From contig CALXYI010000060.1 in assembly GCA_944392935.1 (NCBI GenBank), positions 1 through 64,000 on the forward strand: DNA of 64,000 bases, given 5' to 3'. The position numbers and the translations under genes were made by a program. How positions within the stretch are numbered: the first letter of the stretch is position 1; each line of letters begins with the position of its first letter. This document shows positions 35,356 through 43,596 of the stretch, in pieces. The notes beneath the pieces were generated by a model, which searched no databases, had not been told where the DNA came from, and saw only the letters and a program-made list of their open reading frames with translations. This DNA comes from an uncultured Spirochaetaceae bacterium (lineage in GTDB: Bacteria; Spirochaetota; Spirochaetia; Sphaerochaetales; Sphaerochaetaceae).

Positions 35356-36750
35356 TCAGATCAGATCGTGGAATGCCTCGCATGGCTCCCTTAGCACACG
35401 TGTGCAGACAGCCTCGCCCTCGCGCCTGAGAGCTGACTCATCAACTCCCTGGAGCCGTCCGTCACGGTATACGACGCGGCCGTTTATCATGGTCATGTGG
35501 ACAGGTCCTGTGACACCTGCGCGTGCAATGAGGCTGCGGGGATCGTGCTCCGTGCCCGTAAGCTCCAGCGCCTCGGCATCGATCATGAAGAGATCGGCAC
35601 CCTTCCCTGCCTCAAGCGAGCCTATATCGCTTCTGCCGAGTGTCCTGGCACCACCCACGGTTGCGCATTTCAGGATATCGTACGAAGATGGCGAGCCACC
35701 GCGCTCCTTGCTGAAGTAGCACTGCATCGCATAGGCAAGGCGTATGGTATCAAGAAGGCTGGAGCCATCGTTTGTTGCGGAGCCGTCCACACCGAGGCTG
35801 ACATTCACCCCTGCGCTGAGCATCTGACCGATCGGGATTATCGGGAAGCCGCCGAGCACCGCCGGCGCCGGGCAGTGGCTGACACCTGTACCTGCCTCTG
35901 CCATCCTCCTGAACTCATCCATCGAGAGCTCCCAGCAGTGGGCATACCACACATCAGGACCGGCGAAGCCTATCTCCTCGCACCAGTCGAGCGTGCGCTT
36001 GCCCCAGCGGTCCTGGATTATATCGCATTCCCCCTCGCCGAGATGGGTATGCATGAACACCTTCCTCTCCCTTGCCATCCTCACTGTCTCTATGAATGTC
36101 TCCCTGTAGCAGTTCATCGGCTGGCAGGGAGCCATGACGATCTGATGCATCGAGAACGGGGACGGATCATGGTAGAGCGAGATGAGGCGGTCGCAGTCGG
36201 AGAGGAACTCATCGGTGGTCTCCAGCATGTTCTCGGGCATCGTGCTCCCCTTCTCGCGTGGAAGCGTATTCGTGCCGCGTCCCGCATGATAGCGTATGCC
36301 AAGCATCGAGGCGGCTTCCATCTGCCTGTCCACAGGGGTCTTCCCTGTAGCGGATGTATAGCAGTACTGATGGTCGAATGCCGTCGTGCAGCCGTGCTTG
36401 ATCAGATCGGCGAATGCTGTGAGGGATGAGTAGAAGATCACATCGGAATCCACTCTCTGGAAAATCCTGTAGATCCTGTCCAGCCATTCCGGCACCGTCA
36501 TGTTCGGATAGTCGATCGTCTTCAGGTTCCTTACGAACGTCTGGAAGAAATGATGGTGGGTGTTCACAAGTCCGGGATAGATGAACTTGCCGGAGGCATC
36601 GATCGTCTCATCAGGAGAGCACTCGAGGCCGTGTCCGATACCGACGATGGCAGGTCCATCGATCAGGATATCGGAATCGAGAAAGACGCTATCGCTGCTG
36701 TCGCAGGTAACGATTGCCTTGGCGTTCTTTATGAGAGTCAGCTTTCCCAT
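35356..36750 (-). CDS. Amidohydrolase, 8-oxoguanine deaminase-like
   Basis: 464 residues. Metal-dependent amidohydrolase of the TrzN/SsnA/8-oxoguanine deaminase group: YPGLVNTHHHFFQTFVRNL (metal His pair), HTHLGEGECD, WYAHCWELS, GVSHCPAPAVLGG and SLGVDGSATNDGS. The HHHFFQT and CPxPxxxLG sequences fit 8-oxoguanine deaminase best. Being first in an operon with a nucleoside importer supports a purine-salvage role, deaminating a guanine-type base. Start ATG 36750 follows AAGGAGG. Exact substrate remains inference. Confidence 0.85.
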   Translation of the reverse strand: MGKLTLIKNAKAIVTCDSSDSVFLDSDILIDGPAIVGIGHGLECSPDETIDASGKFIYPGLVNTHHHFFQTFVRNLKTIDYPNMTVPEWLDRIYRIFQRVDSDVIFYSSLTAFADLIKHGCTTAFDHQYCYTSATGKTPVDRQMEAASMLGIRYHAGRGTNTLPREKGSTMPENMLETTDEFLSDCDRLISLYHDPSPFSMHQIVMAPCQPMNCYRETFIETVRMARERKVFMHTHLGEGECDIIQDRWGKRTLDWCEEIGFAGPDVWYAHCWELSMDEFRRMAEAGTGVSHCPAPAVLGGFPIIPIGQMLSAGVNVSLGVDGSATNDGSSLLDTIRLAYAMQCYFSKERGGSPSSYDILKCATVGGARTLGRSDIGSLEAGKGADLFMIDAEALELTGTEHDPRSLIARAGVTGPVHMTMINGRVVYRDGRLQGVDESALRREGEAVCTRVLREPCEAFHDLI

Positions 36751-36765
36751 AGAGCCCTCCTTGGT

Positions 36766-36794
36766 TATATCGATGATAACATGACTATATGCAA
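36766..36794 (-). promoter_or_regulatory. Promoter of the purine import operon
   Basis: On the minus strand TTGCAT, 17 bp, GATATA, with the -10 ending 15 bp before the amidohydrolase ATG. No purine-riboswitch core is visible between promoter and start. Confidence 0.55.
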
Positions 36795-36933
36795 AATCAG
36801 CGTTGATTCCTAGTACCTGGGGCGGAATAATGCTCCGACGCGTGGCGGTGGGAAATGATACTGACTATCATATGCATGGATATTCTACGCAATATTGATA
36901 TTATATAAATATATTTACTATATATTTATTATA

Positions 36934-37896
36934 TCATTCATGGCTCAGAAGCCATGCCTCAGTCCTCCGGGATACGTTCTCCTCCAGATTGCGGAAGAAG
37001 AACTGGTAGTCATAGAGATGATACACGCCATCAGGGAAGAGAGGGCCGGTGTAATCATCCGGATCGATATCCACGGCCTTGAGCGTGCCGCGCTCCGGGT
37101 CCAGGTAGGCACCGGTGAGATAAGGGATCTCCGAAACGACCGAGCCAGAGTAATCGGTGAAGCAGGCACCTATGCATTCCTCCTTCCCTGCCGGAGTGCT
37201 GTCACACCTCCAGGAGAGCGGGTTGATGCCGGCTGTCCTGACACCCTCAGGGACTATGATTGAATCCCTGGTCCCAGGGGACTCTGTATTGAACGAGACG
37301 ATGACTCCGGTATCGCACTCCCCTTCAGCCATCCGCAGAGCGGGATTGGAGGCAAGGTAATCCTCTGTGACGCGCCAGCCCATGCAGTATGCGGCGATGA
37401 GGCTGTCAAGGAAGCCGGGGACAGCTGAGTATTCCTCCAGCAGCATCAGGGCGAGCTGCGCTCCCTGTGAGAATCCTGCAAGGATAATCGGACGGCCATC
37501 ATTCAGGTTCTCCATGTAGTATGCGAATGCCGCGCTTATATCCTCATATGCGATATCCAGCCAAGGCCCTTCCGTCGATCTCTCCTCTGCGAATACGGGG
37601 AATGTCATCTGGCGGTAGAATGGAGCATACATGGTGCATTCATCCTCATATATCCCCCTCTCCATATTGAGCGCACCGGTAAACGAAGCCCTGGTCTTCT
37701 CATCATCCATATCCATATTGTCCTCTCCATCGAGGCCCATATCCACGGTGGGGCATATGATGAAGAGATCGGCCTCCTTCCCTTCCCCTATGCCGAAGTA
37801 TGCCCAGGATGAAGGATCGGAGTAATCGACAGCTGCTGCGGATACGGCAGCTGCTGAAAGCATGATGGCTGCAAGAATGGATAGAACACGTCCCAT
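36934..37896 (-). CDS. DUF3089 secreted alpha/beta-hydrolase-like protein
   Basis: 320 residues. Signal peptide MGRVLSILAAIMLSAAAVSA without lipobox. DUF3089-type features include DLFIICPTVDM, MYAPFYRQMTFPVF, DISAAFAYYMENLNDGRPII and the nucleophile elbow LAGFSQGAQLAL. Probable periplasmic esterase or lipase; substrate unknown. The -10-like GATATT lies 7 bp before the ATG and no Shine-Dalgarno is seen, but the -35 (TTCCAT) is poor. The downstream 183 bp is AT-rich with no clear terminator. Confidence 0.8.
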   Translation of the reverse strand: MGRVLSILAAIMLSAAAVSAAAVDYSDPSSWAYFGIGEGKEADLFIICPTVDMGLDGEDNMDMDDEKTRASFTGALNMERGIYEDECTMYAPFYRQMTFPVFAEERSTEGPWLDIAYEDISAAFAYYMENLNDGRPIILAGFSQGAQLALMLLEEYSAVPGFLDSLIAAYCMGWRVTEDYLASNPALRMAEGECDTGVIVSFNTESPGTRDSIIVPEGVRTAGINPLSWRCDSTPAGKEECIGACFTDYSGSVVSEIPYLTGAYLDPERGTLKAVDIDPDDYTGPLFPDGVYHLYDYQFFFRNLEENVSRRTEAWLLSHE

Positions 37897-38081
37897 AAAT
37901 GGGAATATCCCATAAATCAGCGGCAGATGGAAGGGGCAGCCAGTTTCCCGGCCGCCCCCGGGGACACCTTTTCGGAGACAGCATCCCTCTGTCTATTGCC
38001 GATTGCTATCCCAGCGCATATATAGGAAGGAATGAGGTATACCGCTGATAGTCCAGATGGATCCATGTGCAGGAATGTGAA
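37897..38081. other. Intergenic region between divergent genes
   Basis: It holds a duplicated CCCATAAAT (37893-37917), forming the palindrome CCCATAAATGGG across the DUF3089 start, and a GC-rich inverted segment (GGGGC...GCCCC, about 37935-37965). No gene is visible. These may be regulatory elements of the DUF3089 gene. Confidence 0.35.
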
Positions 38082-38110
38082 TTGGAATTATCCCGATCTG
38101 AGGCTATAAT
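38082..38110 (+). promoter_or_regulatory. Promoter for the M29-like gene, predicted leaderless
   Basis: TTGGAA (38082-38087), 17 bp, perfect TATAAT (38105-38110). The -10 ends 7 bp before ATG 38118 and no Shine-Dalgarno can fit between. Confidence 0.75.
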
Positions 38111-38117
38111 CGCTGCT

Positions 38118-39269
38118 ATGGATATCTTCATGGAAAGGTATGCGGATGTCATAATCCGCCGTGCGCTCTCGCTGAGGGAGGGCGATGTGCTCTCCATAAA
38201 CACAGAGGATGAGAACAATGCCTTTGCCCATCTCATCGCAAGGAAGGCAAGGGAGATAACGGGCAACGGCACGTATATACTGAGCATCGAGAACGGAAGG
38301 ATAACGGAGACGGAGGAGGCCGCCGCTGACTATCCGATCGGCAGGAAGGCCACTGCCCTTCTCTACCTTCCTGTCTACAGGGAACCGGGGAAAGCCGAGA
38401 GCGGGAAGCTGTATACTGCACCCGAGCTCCAGGCATTCCGCCACCTCTCAGCTCCGCTTGATATGCCGGATCCATCGGTTCCGTTCGCAGTAGCGCCGGT
38501 GCCGTCCGCAGCATGGGGACATGCCATCGATGAGGATGCGGCCACCTCCCTTGCAGCATCGCTTGTCTCCGACCTGCTCTCCCTGGGAGAGGATGACTAT
38601 CTGGATGCACGCAGAAGCGATGAGGAGATGCTTGTCTATGAGACGGACAGGCTCAATTCCCTTGCGCTTGCTGACTGCCGCATACAGGATGATGAGGGAA
38701 CTGATATCTCGTTCTCGTTCCTCCCCGGATCGGAATTCACATCAACGATACACAGACTTGGGAACGGGCGTACATTCATACCCTACATCTTCTCCTCGGA
38801 TATATTCCGTGCTGCAGCGAAAGGCTCTGCCGACGGATATATCACAGCCACCCGCCCGTTCATGCTCTTCGGCCGCATCGTGCGCTCGCTGTCGGTGCGG
38901 TTCGAGAAAGGGCGCATGACTGATTTCTCGGCAGACGATGAGACTGCAAGGCTCCTTTCTCTCTACCTTCAGCAGGACAGCGAGGCAGGGGTGCTTTCGG
39001 AGCTGTCGATCGCAGAGGAGAGCAATGCGGCATCATGCATGGATATCTTCGCAATACCGGAATGGGACAGGATGAGAGGGATCTCGCTTACCGTGGGCGG
39101 ACCGAGGCCCGAGAGCCTGAGAACGGATGAGGCCAGGCGGAATGCGAACGATTCCCTCGTGACGCTCTCGATACCCATAGGATCGGATACGACGGTGATC
39201 ACGGCACGCTCTGCAGACGGCGTGGAGCACGTCATAGCAGAGGATGGCTTCATCAGGGAAGAGGAATGA
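38118..39269 (+). CDS. Divergent M29-type aminopeptidase
   Basis: About 383 residues. The N-terminus (MERYADVIIRRALSLREGDV) and overall size match thermophilic metalloaminopeptidases (M29). An ELSIAEESNA segment corresponds to the family ELGIG/EVAL metal-ligand strand. The later His-containing ligand motifs (GTxHxAxG and HxD) are not evident: the matching stretch reads RMRGISLTVGGPRPES and SIPIGSDTTVITA. It may therefore be inactive or use altered ligands. ATG 38118 is set by the promoter; ATG 38130 is an alternative. It converges on coaX, with stops adjoining. Confidence 0.75.
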   Translation: MDIFMERYADVIIRRALSLREGDVLSINTEDENNAFAHLIARKAREITGNGTYILSIENGRITETEEAAADYPIGRKATALLYLPVYREPGKAESGKLYTAPELQAFRHLSAPLDMPDPSVPFAVAPVPSAAWGHAIDEDAATSLAASLVSDLLSLGEDDYLDARRSDEEMLVYETDRLNSLALADCRIQDDEGTDISFSFLPGSEFTSTIHRLGNGRTFIPYIFSSDIFRAAAKGSADGYITATRPFMLFGRIVRSLSVRFEKGRMTDFSADDETARLLSLYLQQDSEAGVLSELSIAEESNAASCMDIFAIPEWDRMRGISLTVGGPRPESLRTDEARRNANDSLVTLSIPIGSDTTVITARSADGVEHVIAEDGFIREEE

Positions 39270-40034
39270 TCAGGAATTGAGGTCTGCGATGAGCCGCAGC
39301 CCCTTCAGCGTATGGAGGCCGTCTATGGCATCGAGGCGCGGGATTGCCGGCGATATCGTCTTTGAGAGCCCTCCTGTCGCGATTACATGGAGCCTCTCCC
39401 CTATCTCGCTCTCAGTGCGGCTTATCAGGGAATCTACAAGGCCTGCGTAGCCAAGCATTATGCCTCCCCTTATGGACTGCTGCGAATCGCGCCCCATCGT
39501 GGACTCGGGAAGCTTCAGCTCGACCTGCGGAAGCTGCGCGGTGCTGCCGAAGAGCGCATTGACAGCCGTTACGAGCCCCGGAGCTATCGAGCAGCCGAGG
39601 ACGCGGCCCTGCCTGTCCACTGCAGAGAGCGTCAGGGCGGTCCCGAAATCAACGACCATCACAGCCTGATCCGGCTTGACGAAGTGGGCATACGCGAGAT
39701 TGGAGAGGATATCCGTACCGAGCTCAGCGGGAATCGAATCACGCACAAGGCCGGTGGCCACATCATGCGTCACGACAAGCGGGTCGATGCGGAAGAGGCG
39801 CTTTATGTTCTTCTCCACCGACCGCGTCATATTCGGAACGACGGATGATATGATGGCGCTCGTGACCATCTCCGGATGCACTCCCCCCTCACGGAAGAGC
39901 GCATTGAAGACGACGAAGTATTCGTCACCCGTCTTCCTGGTATCGGTATATACGCGCCAGGAATCCACGAACCTCTCCCCGTCGAAGAGAGCCATGACTA
40001 TATTCGTATTGCCGATATCGCAAGCTACGAGCAT
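39270..40034 (-). CDS. coaX: Type III pantothenate kinase
   Basis: 254 residues. First step of CoA synthesis. ASKHA-fold motifs are DIGNTNIVMALFDG (phosphate 1), AELGTDILSNL, VVDFGTALTLSAVD and SIAPGLVTAVNALF, with ATGGLSKTI late. Type III kinases are not feedback-inhibited by CoA. The start ATG overlaps the end region of the ABC-F gene upstream, suggesting co-transcription. Confidence 0.96.
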   Translation of the reverse strand: MLVACDIGNTNIVMALFDGERFVDSWRVYTDTRKTGDEYFVVFNALFREGGVHPEMVTSAIISSVVPNMTRSVEKNIKRLFRIDPLVVTHDVATGLVRDSIPAELGTDILSNLAYAHFVKPDQAVMVVDFGTALTLSAVDRQGRVLGCSIAPGLVTAVNALFGSTAQLPQVELKLPESTMGRDSQQSIRGGIMLGYAGLVDSLISRTESEIGERLHVIATGGLSKTISPAIPRLDAIDGLHTLKGLRLIADLNS

Positions 40035-40035
40035 C

Positions 40036-41673
40036 TTAGAGGAGCACCACCTTCTTCACATCCTCATAGGCTTTCGCCCTGAGTTCCTTCACGCCTTCGT
40101 CATTGATGTAGTCATCGAATCCCATCATCCTGTCGATCATCCCCTTCGGGGTGAACTCGATGATGCGGTTCGCAATCGAGTCGACGAACTGGTGATCGTG
40201 CGAGTTGAAGAGGACGACCCCCTTGAAATCCATCAGGCCGTTGTTGAGCGCCTGGATGGCCTCAAGATCCAGATGCGACGTAGGCTCATCGAATATAAGG
40301 CAGTTCGCACCCTCCAGCATCATGCGTGCAAGCACTACGCGCACCCTCTCGCCTCCCGAGAGGACGTTGCAGGGCTTGAGCGCCTCATCACCGGTGAAGA
40401 GCATCCTCCCGAGGAATGACCGTACGTATGTATCGTCATCCTGATCCGAGAACTGCTGGAGATAGTCCGCGATGGACTCATTCTCCCTGAACATCCCTGA
40501 GTTGTCCTTGGGGAAGTATGACAGCGATGTGGTGACACCCCATGTGAATGTCCCCTCATCGGGCTCCATCTCGCCTGCGAGTATCTGGAAGAGGACAGTC
40601 TTCTCATAGTGGTTGGGACCGACGAATGCGATCTTGTCCCCGGGATTGACGGTGAGTGTGAGATTGTCTATCACCTTCTCCCCCTCGATCGTCTTCGAGA
40701 GGTTCTTTATCTCAAGCACGTTCTTCCCGATATCCCTCCTGGGCTTGAATGCCACATAGGGGAATCTCCTTGAGGATGGGCGTATATCATCGATGGTGAG
40801 CTTGTCGATGAGCTTCTTGCGGCTTGTCGCCTGCTTCGCCTTCGCGACATTGGATGAGAACCGCTGGATGAACTCCTTGAGCTCGGCGATCTTGTCCTCC
40901 CTCCTCTTCTTCTCATCCTTCAGCTGCTTGGCTGCGAGCTGTGATGACATGTACCAGAAATCGTAGGTGCCCACATAGAGCTGGATCTTCCCGTAGTCGA
41001 TATCGCAGATATGCGTGCAGACGGTGTTGAGGAAGTGCCTGTCGTGGGATACGACGATGACCGTATTGCTGAATGTCTCGAGATAGTCCTCAAGCCAGTG
41101 GATGGACTCGAGGTCGAGGTGGTTCGTAGGCTCATCGAGAAGGAGGATATCCGGATTGCCGAAGAGCGCCTGGGCAAGGAGCACGCGGACCTTGAGGTTA
41201 TCCTCTATCTCTGACATCAGCTTCTCATGCATCTCCTGCGGGATCCCGAGGCCATCGAGCATCTGCGCCGCATCGGACTCAGCCTCCCATCCCCCGAGCT
41301 CTGCGAACTCGCTCTCGAGCTCTGCAGCCCGTATGCCATCCTCCTCCGTGAAGTCAGCCTTCTCATAGATGGCATTGCGTTCCTGCATCACGCAGTAGAG
41401 CTTCTGGTAGCCCATGATTACGGTGTCTATCACCCGGTATTCATTGAATGCGAAGTGATCCTGCCTGAGGACGGTCATCCTCTCTCCCGGGGTTATGATG
41501 ACTTCCCCTGTATCAGGCTCTATCTCTCCTGAGAGTATCTTTAGGAATGTCGACTTGCCTGCTCCGTTGGCGCCGATTATGCCATAGCAGTTTCCCGGCG
41601 TGAACTTTATGTTCACGTCCTTGAAGAGGACCTGTGTCCCGTAAGACAGGGATATATTGGATGCTGTGATCAT
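40036..41673 (-). CDS. ABC-F family ATPase, YbiT-like
   Basis: 545 residues, two ABC domains without membrane segments. Walker A GANGAGKSTFLKIL in domain 1, while domain 2 has a degenerate GPNHYEKTVLFQIL (Asn-His-Tyr-Glu-Lys). LRQDHFAFNEYRVIDTVIMG matches the YbiT subfamily closely. Signature LSGGERVRVVLARMML and Walker B LIFDEPTSHLD are clear. ABC-F proteins act on ribosomes, but YbiT's role is not settled. ATG 41673 follows AGGAAGGA. Confidence 0.9.
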   Translation of the reverse strand: MITASNISLSYGTQVLFKDVNIKFTPGNCYGIIGANGAGKSTFLKILSGEIEPDTGEVIITPGERMTVLRQDHFAFNEYRVIDTVIMGYQKLYCVMQERNAIYEKADFTEEDGIRAAELESEFAELGGWEAESDAAQMLDGLGIPQEMHEKLMSEIEDNLKVRVLLAQALFGNPDILLLDEPTNHLDLESIHWLEDYLETFSNTVIVVSHDRHFLNTVCTHICDIDYGKIQLYVGTYDFWYMSSQLAAKQLKDEKKRREDKIAELKEFIQRFSSNVAKAKQATSRKKLIDKLTIDDIRPSSRRFPYVAFKPRRDIGKNVLEIKNLSKTIEGEKVIDNLTLTVNPGDKIAFVGPNHYEKTVLFQILAGEMEPDEGTFTWGVTTSLSYFPKDNSGMFRENESIADYLQQFSDQDDDTYVRSFLGRMLFTGDEALKPCNVLSGGERVRVVLARMMLEGANCLIFDEPTSHLDLEAIQALNNGLMDFKGVVLFNSHDHQFVDSIANRIIEFTPKGMIDRMMGFDDYINDEGVKELRAKAYEDVKKVVLL

Positions 41674-41764
41674 CTTTCCTTCCTGAATTCAGTTTGCTCA
41701 CAGAATGATATCAGAGCAGGGCGGCAGGGGCAAGGCACTGCTGGATGAAGGCTGCAGCGGCAAG

Positions 41765-41806
41765 AGAAAACGGCTGCTCCAGAAGCATTGCCCTGCAACA
41801 GCCGTT
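41765..41806 (-). terminator. Terminator of the tRNA-Gln/tRNA-Glu transcript
   Basis: On the minus strand AACGGCTG pairs with CAGCCGTT across a 22-base loop that can pair further, followed by TTTTC. It starts 4 bp after tRNA-Glu. Confidence 0.75.
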
Positions 41807-41809
41807 CTT

Positions 41810-41881
41810 TAGTTCCTAGGGGAATCGAACCCCTATTTAGAGACTGAGAATCTCCCGTCCTAACCGTTAGACGAAGGAACC
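41810..41881 (-). tRNA. tRNA-Glu (anticodon CTC)
   Basis: 72 nt. The anticodon loop is TTCTCAG. The TTCGTCTAAC sequence is the usual tRNA-Glu 5' region and the T-arm is AGGGG-TTCGATT-CCCCT. The first acceptor pair appears to be G1-U72. The discriminator is A. Second in transcription order after tRNA-Gln, 14 bp apart. Confidence 0.93.
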
Positions 41882-41895
41882 ATTGGGAATCCCTT

Positions 41896-41966
41896 CTGGG
41901 ATGGAGGGACTCGAACCCCCAAAGGCAGAACCAGAATCTGCAGTGTTACCGTTACACCACATCCCA
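41896..41966 (-). tRNA. tRNA-Gln (anticodon CTG)
   Basis: 71 nt. Acceptor TGGGATG/CATCCCA, anticodon loop TTCTGGT within GCAGA/TCTGC, discriminator G. The U1-A72 pair is the usual glutamine identity feature. Confidence 0.94.
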
Positions 41967-41985
41967 AATTCCTGAATCCTCTGAG

Positions 41986-42014
41986 ATACTAAAGGATAGA
42001 GGATATTGTGTCAA
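41986..42014 (-). promoter_or_regulatory. Promoter of tRNA-Gln/tRNA-Glu
   Basis: On the minus strand TTGACA, 17 bp, TAGTAT, with the -10 ending 19 bp before the mature tRNA-Gln. Confidence 0.8.
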
Positions 42015-42073
42015 TATGATTTGCCAAAAATCATCAAAAAGTTTCACAACTCCTTATAATGCAATGAATACCA

Positions 42074-43087
42074 TCAGCTCTTCTTGAATGCTGAGACACG
42101 AGCGGAAGCCCCCAGATGCGTATCGCTGGAAATGCCGTCGGAGAGATACCTGTATCCCAGTCCCGCCACCATCGCACCGTTGTCAGTGCAGAGCTTCAGC
42201 GATGGGAACGTCACTGTATAGCCGCCCTTCTCCAGATCCTTCAGCTCCTTCCTCAGAAGCGAGTTGGCTGCGACTCCCCCTCCTGCTGATACGCGCGTGA
42301 GACCTGTGTCCTTCAGCGCCAGGCGCACCCTCTTCATCAGTATGCCTACAGCCTGCCGCTGGAATGATGCGGCGATGTTCTCAGGAGTATCCGCAGCTCC
42401 TTCCTGCAGGAACTGCATGCGCTGGTTGATGACAGCGGTCTTCAGGCCTGAATAGCTCATATCATAGCGATGCTCCTCTCCATCAAGCGAAGGGCCGGGG
42501 AAGAGGAACGCTGTGGGATTGCCGCTCTGCGAGAGCCTGTCGATGACAACGCCCCCGGGGAATCCCAGGTCATAGAACTTCGCGACCTTGTCGAAGGCCT
42601 CCCCTATCGCATCATCGATAGTGGTGCCGAGCACCGAGATATCATCATAGCCGTCGACACGGCATATGACGGTATGGCCGCCGGATACCAGGACTCCAAG
42701 ATAAGGATACTCAAGGGGATTCTCTATCTGCGATGCATAGAGATGCGCGCGGATATGATCGATGCCTATGAACGGGATTCCAAGGGCCGTGGCATAGCAC
42801 TTCGCGAAGCTCACGCCGACAAGCAGGGATCCCAGGAGCCCCGGACGTGATGTGACTGCCACCGCATCCAGATCCTCCTTCGTGATGCCTGCCTGCCTGA
42901 TGGCAGCCTCCACCACCTGCTGTATCCACTCGGTGTGCAGCCTCGAGGCAAGCTCGGGAACCACCCCCTGATACGGCTTATGGAGCTCTATCTGTGTCGC
43001 AATGACATTGGACATGATCACATGCCCATCACGCACTACCGCAGCGCTGCATTCATCGCAGCTTGTCTCTATTCCGAGGACTATCAT
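42074..43087 (-). CDS. tsaD: tRNA N6-adenosine threonylcarbamoyltransferase TsaD
   Basis: 337 residues. Transfers the threonylcarbamoyl group to A37 of ANN-decoding tRNAs. The metal-binding HIRAH is at residues 111-115. GIETSCDECSAAVV, SRPGLLGSLLVGVSFAK, LVSGGHT and AGGGVAANSLLR are all present. Its ATG overlaps the stop of the 74-residue protein upstream, in place of the tsaB/tsaE partners sometimes seen there. Confidence 0.97.
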   Translation of the reverse strand: MIVLGIETSCDECSAAVVRDGHVIMSNVIATQIELHKPYQGVVPELASRLHTEWIQQVVEAAIRQAGITKEDLDAVAVTSRPGLLGSLLVGVSFAKCYATALGIPFIGIDHIRAHLYASQIENPLEYPYLGVLVSGGHTVICRVDGYDDISVLGTTIDDAIGEAFDKVAKFYDLGFPGGVVIDRLSQSGNPTAFLFPGPSLDGEEHRYDMSYSGLKTAVINQRMQFLQEGAADTPENIAASFQRQAVGILMKRVRLALKDTGLTRVSAGGGVAANSLLRKELKDLEKGGYTVTFPSLKLCTDNGAMVAGLGYRYLSDGISSDTHLGASARVSAFKKS

Positions 43088-43311
43088 CAGAATGTACCTA
43101 CCTGCTCAGGAACGAGTGAGAAGATCTCCATCAGCCCTTCGATATCGGAAGCGGCTTCGGATTCGAACAGATAGTCATAGACCGGCTTGGACCATGGCAC
43201 GCCTATCTGCACCCCGTCATTCCTTGATTTCTCAGTAATGGCCTCCAGGATCATGGCCGCCATATCCTTATTCTCATCTCCGAAGATATCCTCGAAGCTT
43301 ATCTCATCCAT
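43087..43311 (-). CDS. Small acidic protein coupled to tsaD, unknown function
   Basis: 74 residues (MDEISFEDIFGDENKDMAAM through VPEQVGTF), acidic, no signal peptide or membrane helix. Not recognised. The start ATG 43311 is supported by a strong AAGGAGG. The stop overlaps the tsaD start by one base, so the two are co-expressed; it might affect tRNA modification, but that is inference from position only. A longer frame reaching 43449 lacks support. Confidence 0.7.
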   Translation of the reverse strand: MDEISFEDIFGDENKDMAAMILEAITEKSRNDGVQIGVPWSKPVYDYLFESEAASDIEGLMEIFSLVPEQVGTF

Positions 43312-43353
43312 GAGAGGTATCCTCCTTAAAGGGAACAAAAATACCTTTCCCGC

Positions 43354-43382
43354 AATATAGTACAAACAAAGGTTAATGAAAA
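43354..43382 (-). promoter_or_regulatory. Possible promoter for the small protein and tsaD
   Basis: On the minus strand TATATT with TTTTCA 17 bp upstream. The -10 is good, the -35 poor. Confidence 0.35.
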
Positions 43383-43454
43383 GCGAGAAGAAATCAGCGT
43401 CTGTCTGGTTCTGCGATGCGGCTTGAGGCGGAACATCAAGGGCATACAAACAGG

Positions 43455-43488
43455 AAAAACCTCATTTCAATGACTGAAACAAGGTTTT
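43455..43488 (-). terminator. Terminator of tRNA-Thr
   Basis: On the minus strand AAAACCT..TTTCA pairs with TGAAA..AGGTTTT across GTCAT, with a T-run at the end. It lies about 37 bp after the tRNA. Confidence 0.7.
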
Positions 43489-43524
43489 CGGTTTGGATGC
43501 TGCTTGATTCCAGATGCTGCTTAA

Positions 43525-43596
43525 AGCCAAAGATGGGAGTCGAACCCGCGACCTGCTCATTACGAGTGAGCTGCTCTACCACTGAGCTACTTTGGC
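43525..43596 (-). tRNA. tRNA-Thr (anticodon CGT)
   Basis: 72 nt. Acceptor GCCAAAG/CTTTGGC, anticodon arm GCTCA-CTCGTAA-TGAGC, discriminator T. The T stem GCGGG/CCCAT contains a C-A mismatch where CCCGT would pair. CCA is not encoded. Confidence 0.9.

Noticed and set aside
36751-36933. Purine riboswitch before the amidohydrolase-importer operon
   Set aside because: No three-way-junction core or conserved loop sequences; promoter -10 lies 15 bp before the ATG.
36895-37263. 122-codon plus-strand frame opposite the DUF3089 gene
   Set aside because: Antisense shadow of a gene with a clear signal peptide and nucleophile elbow.
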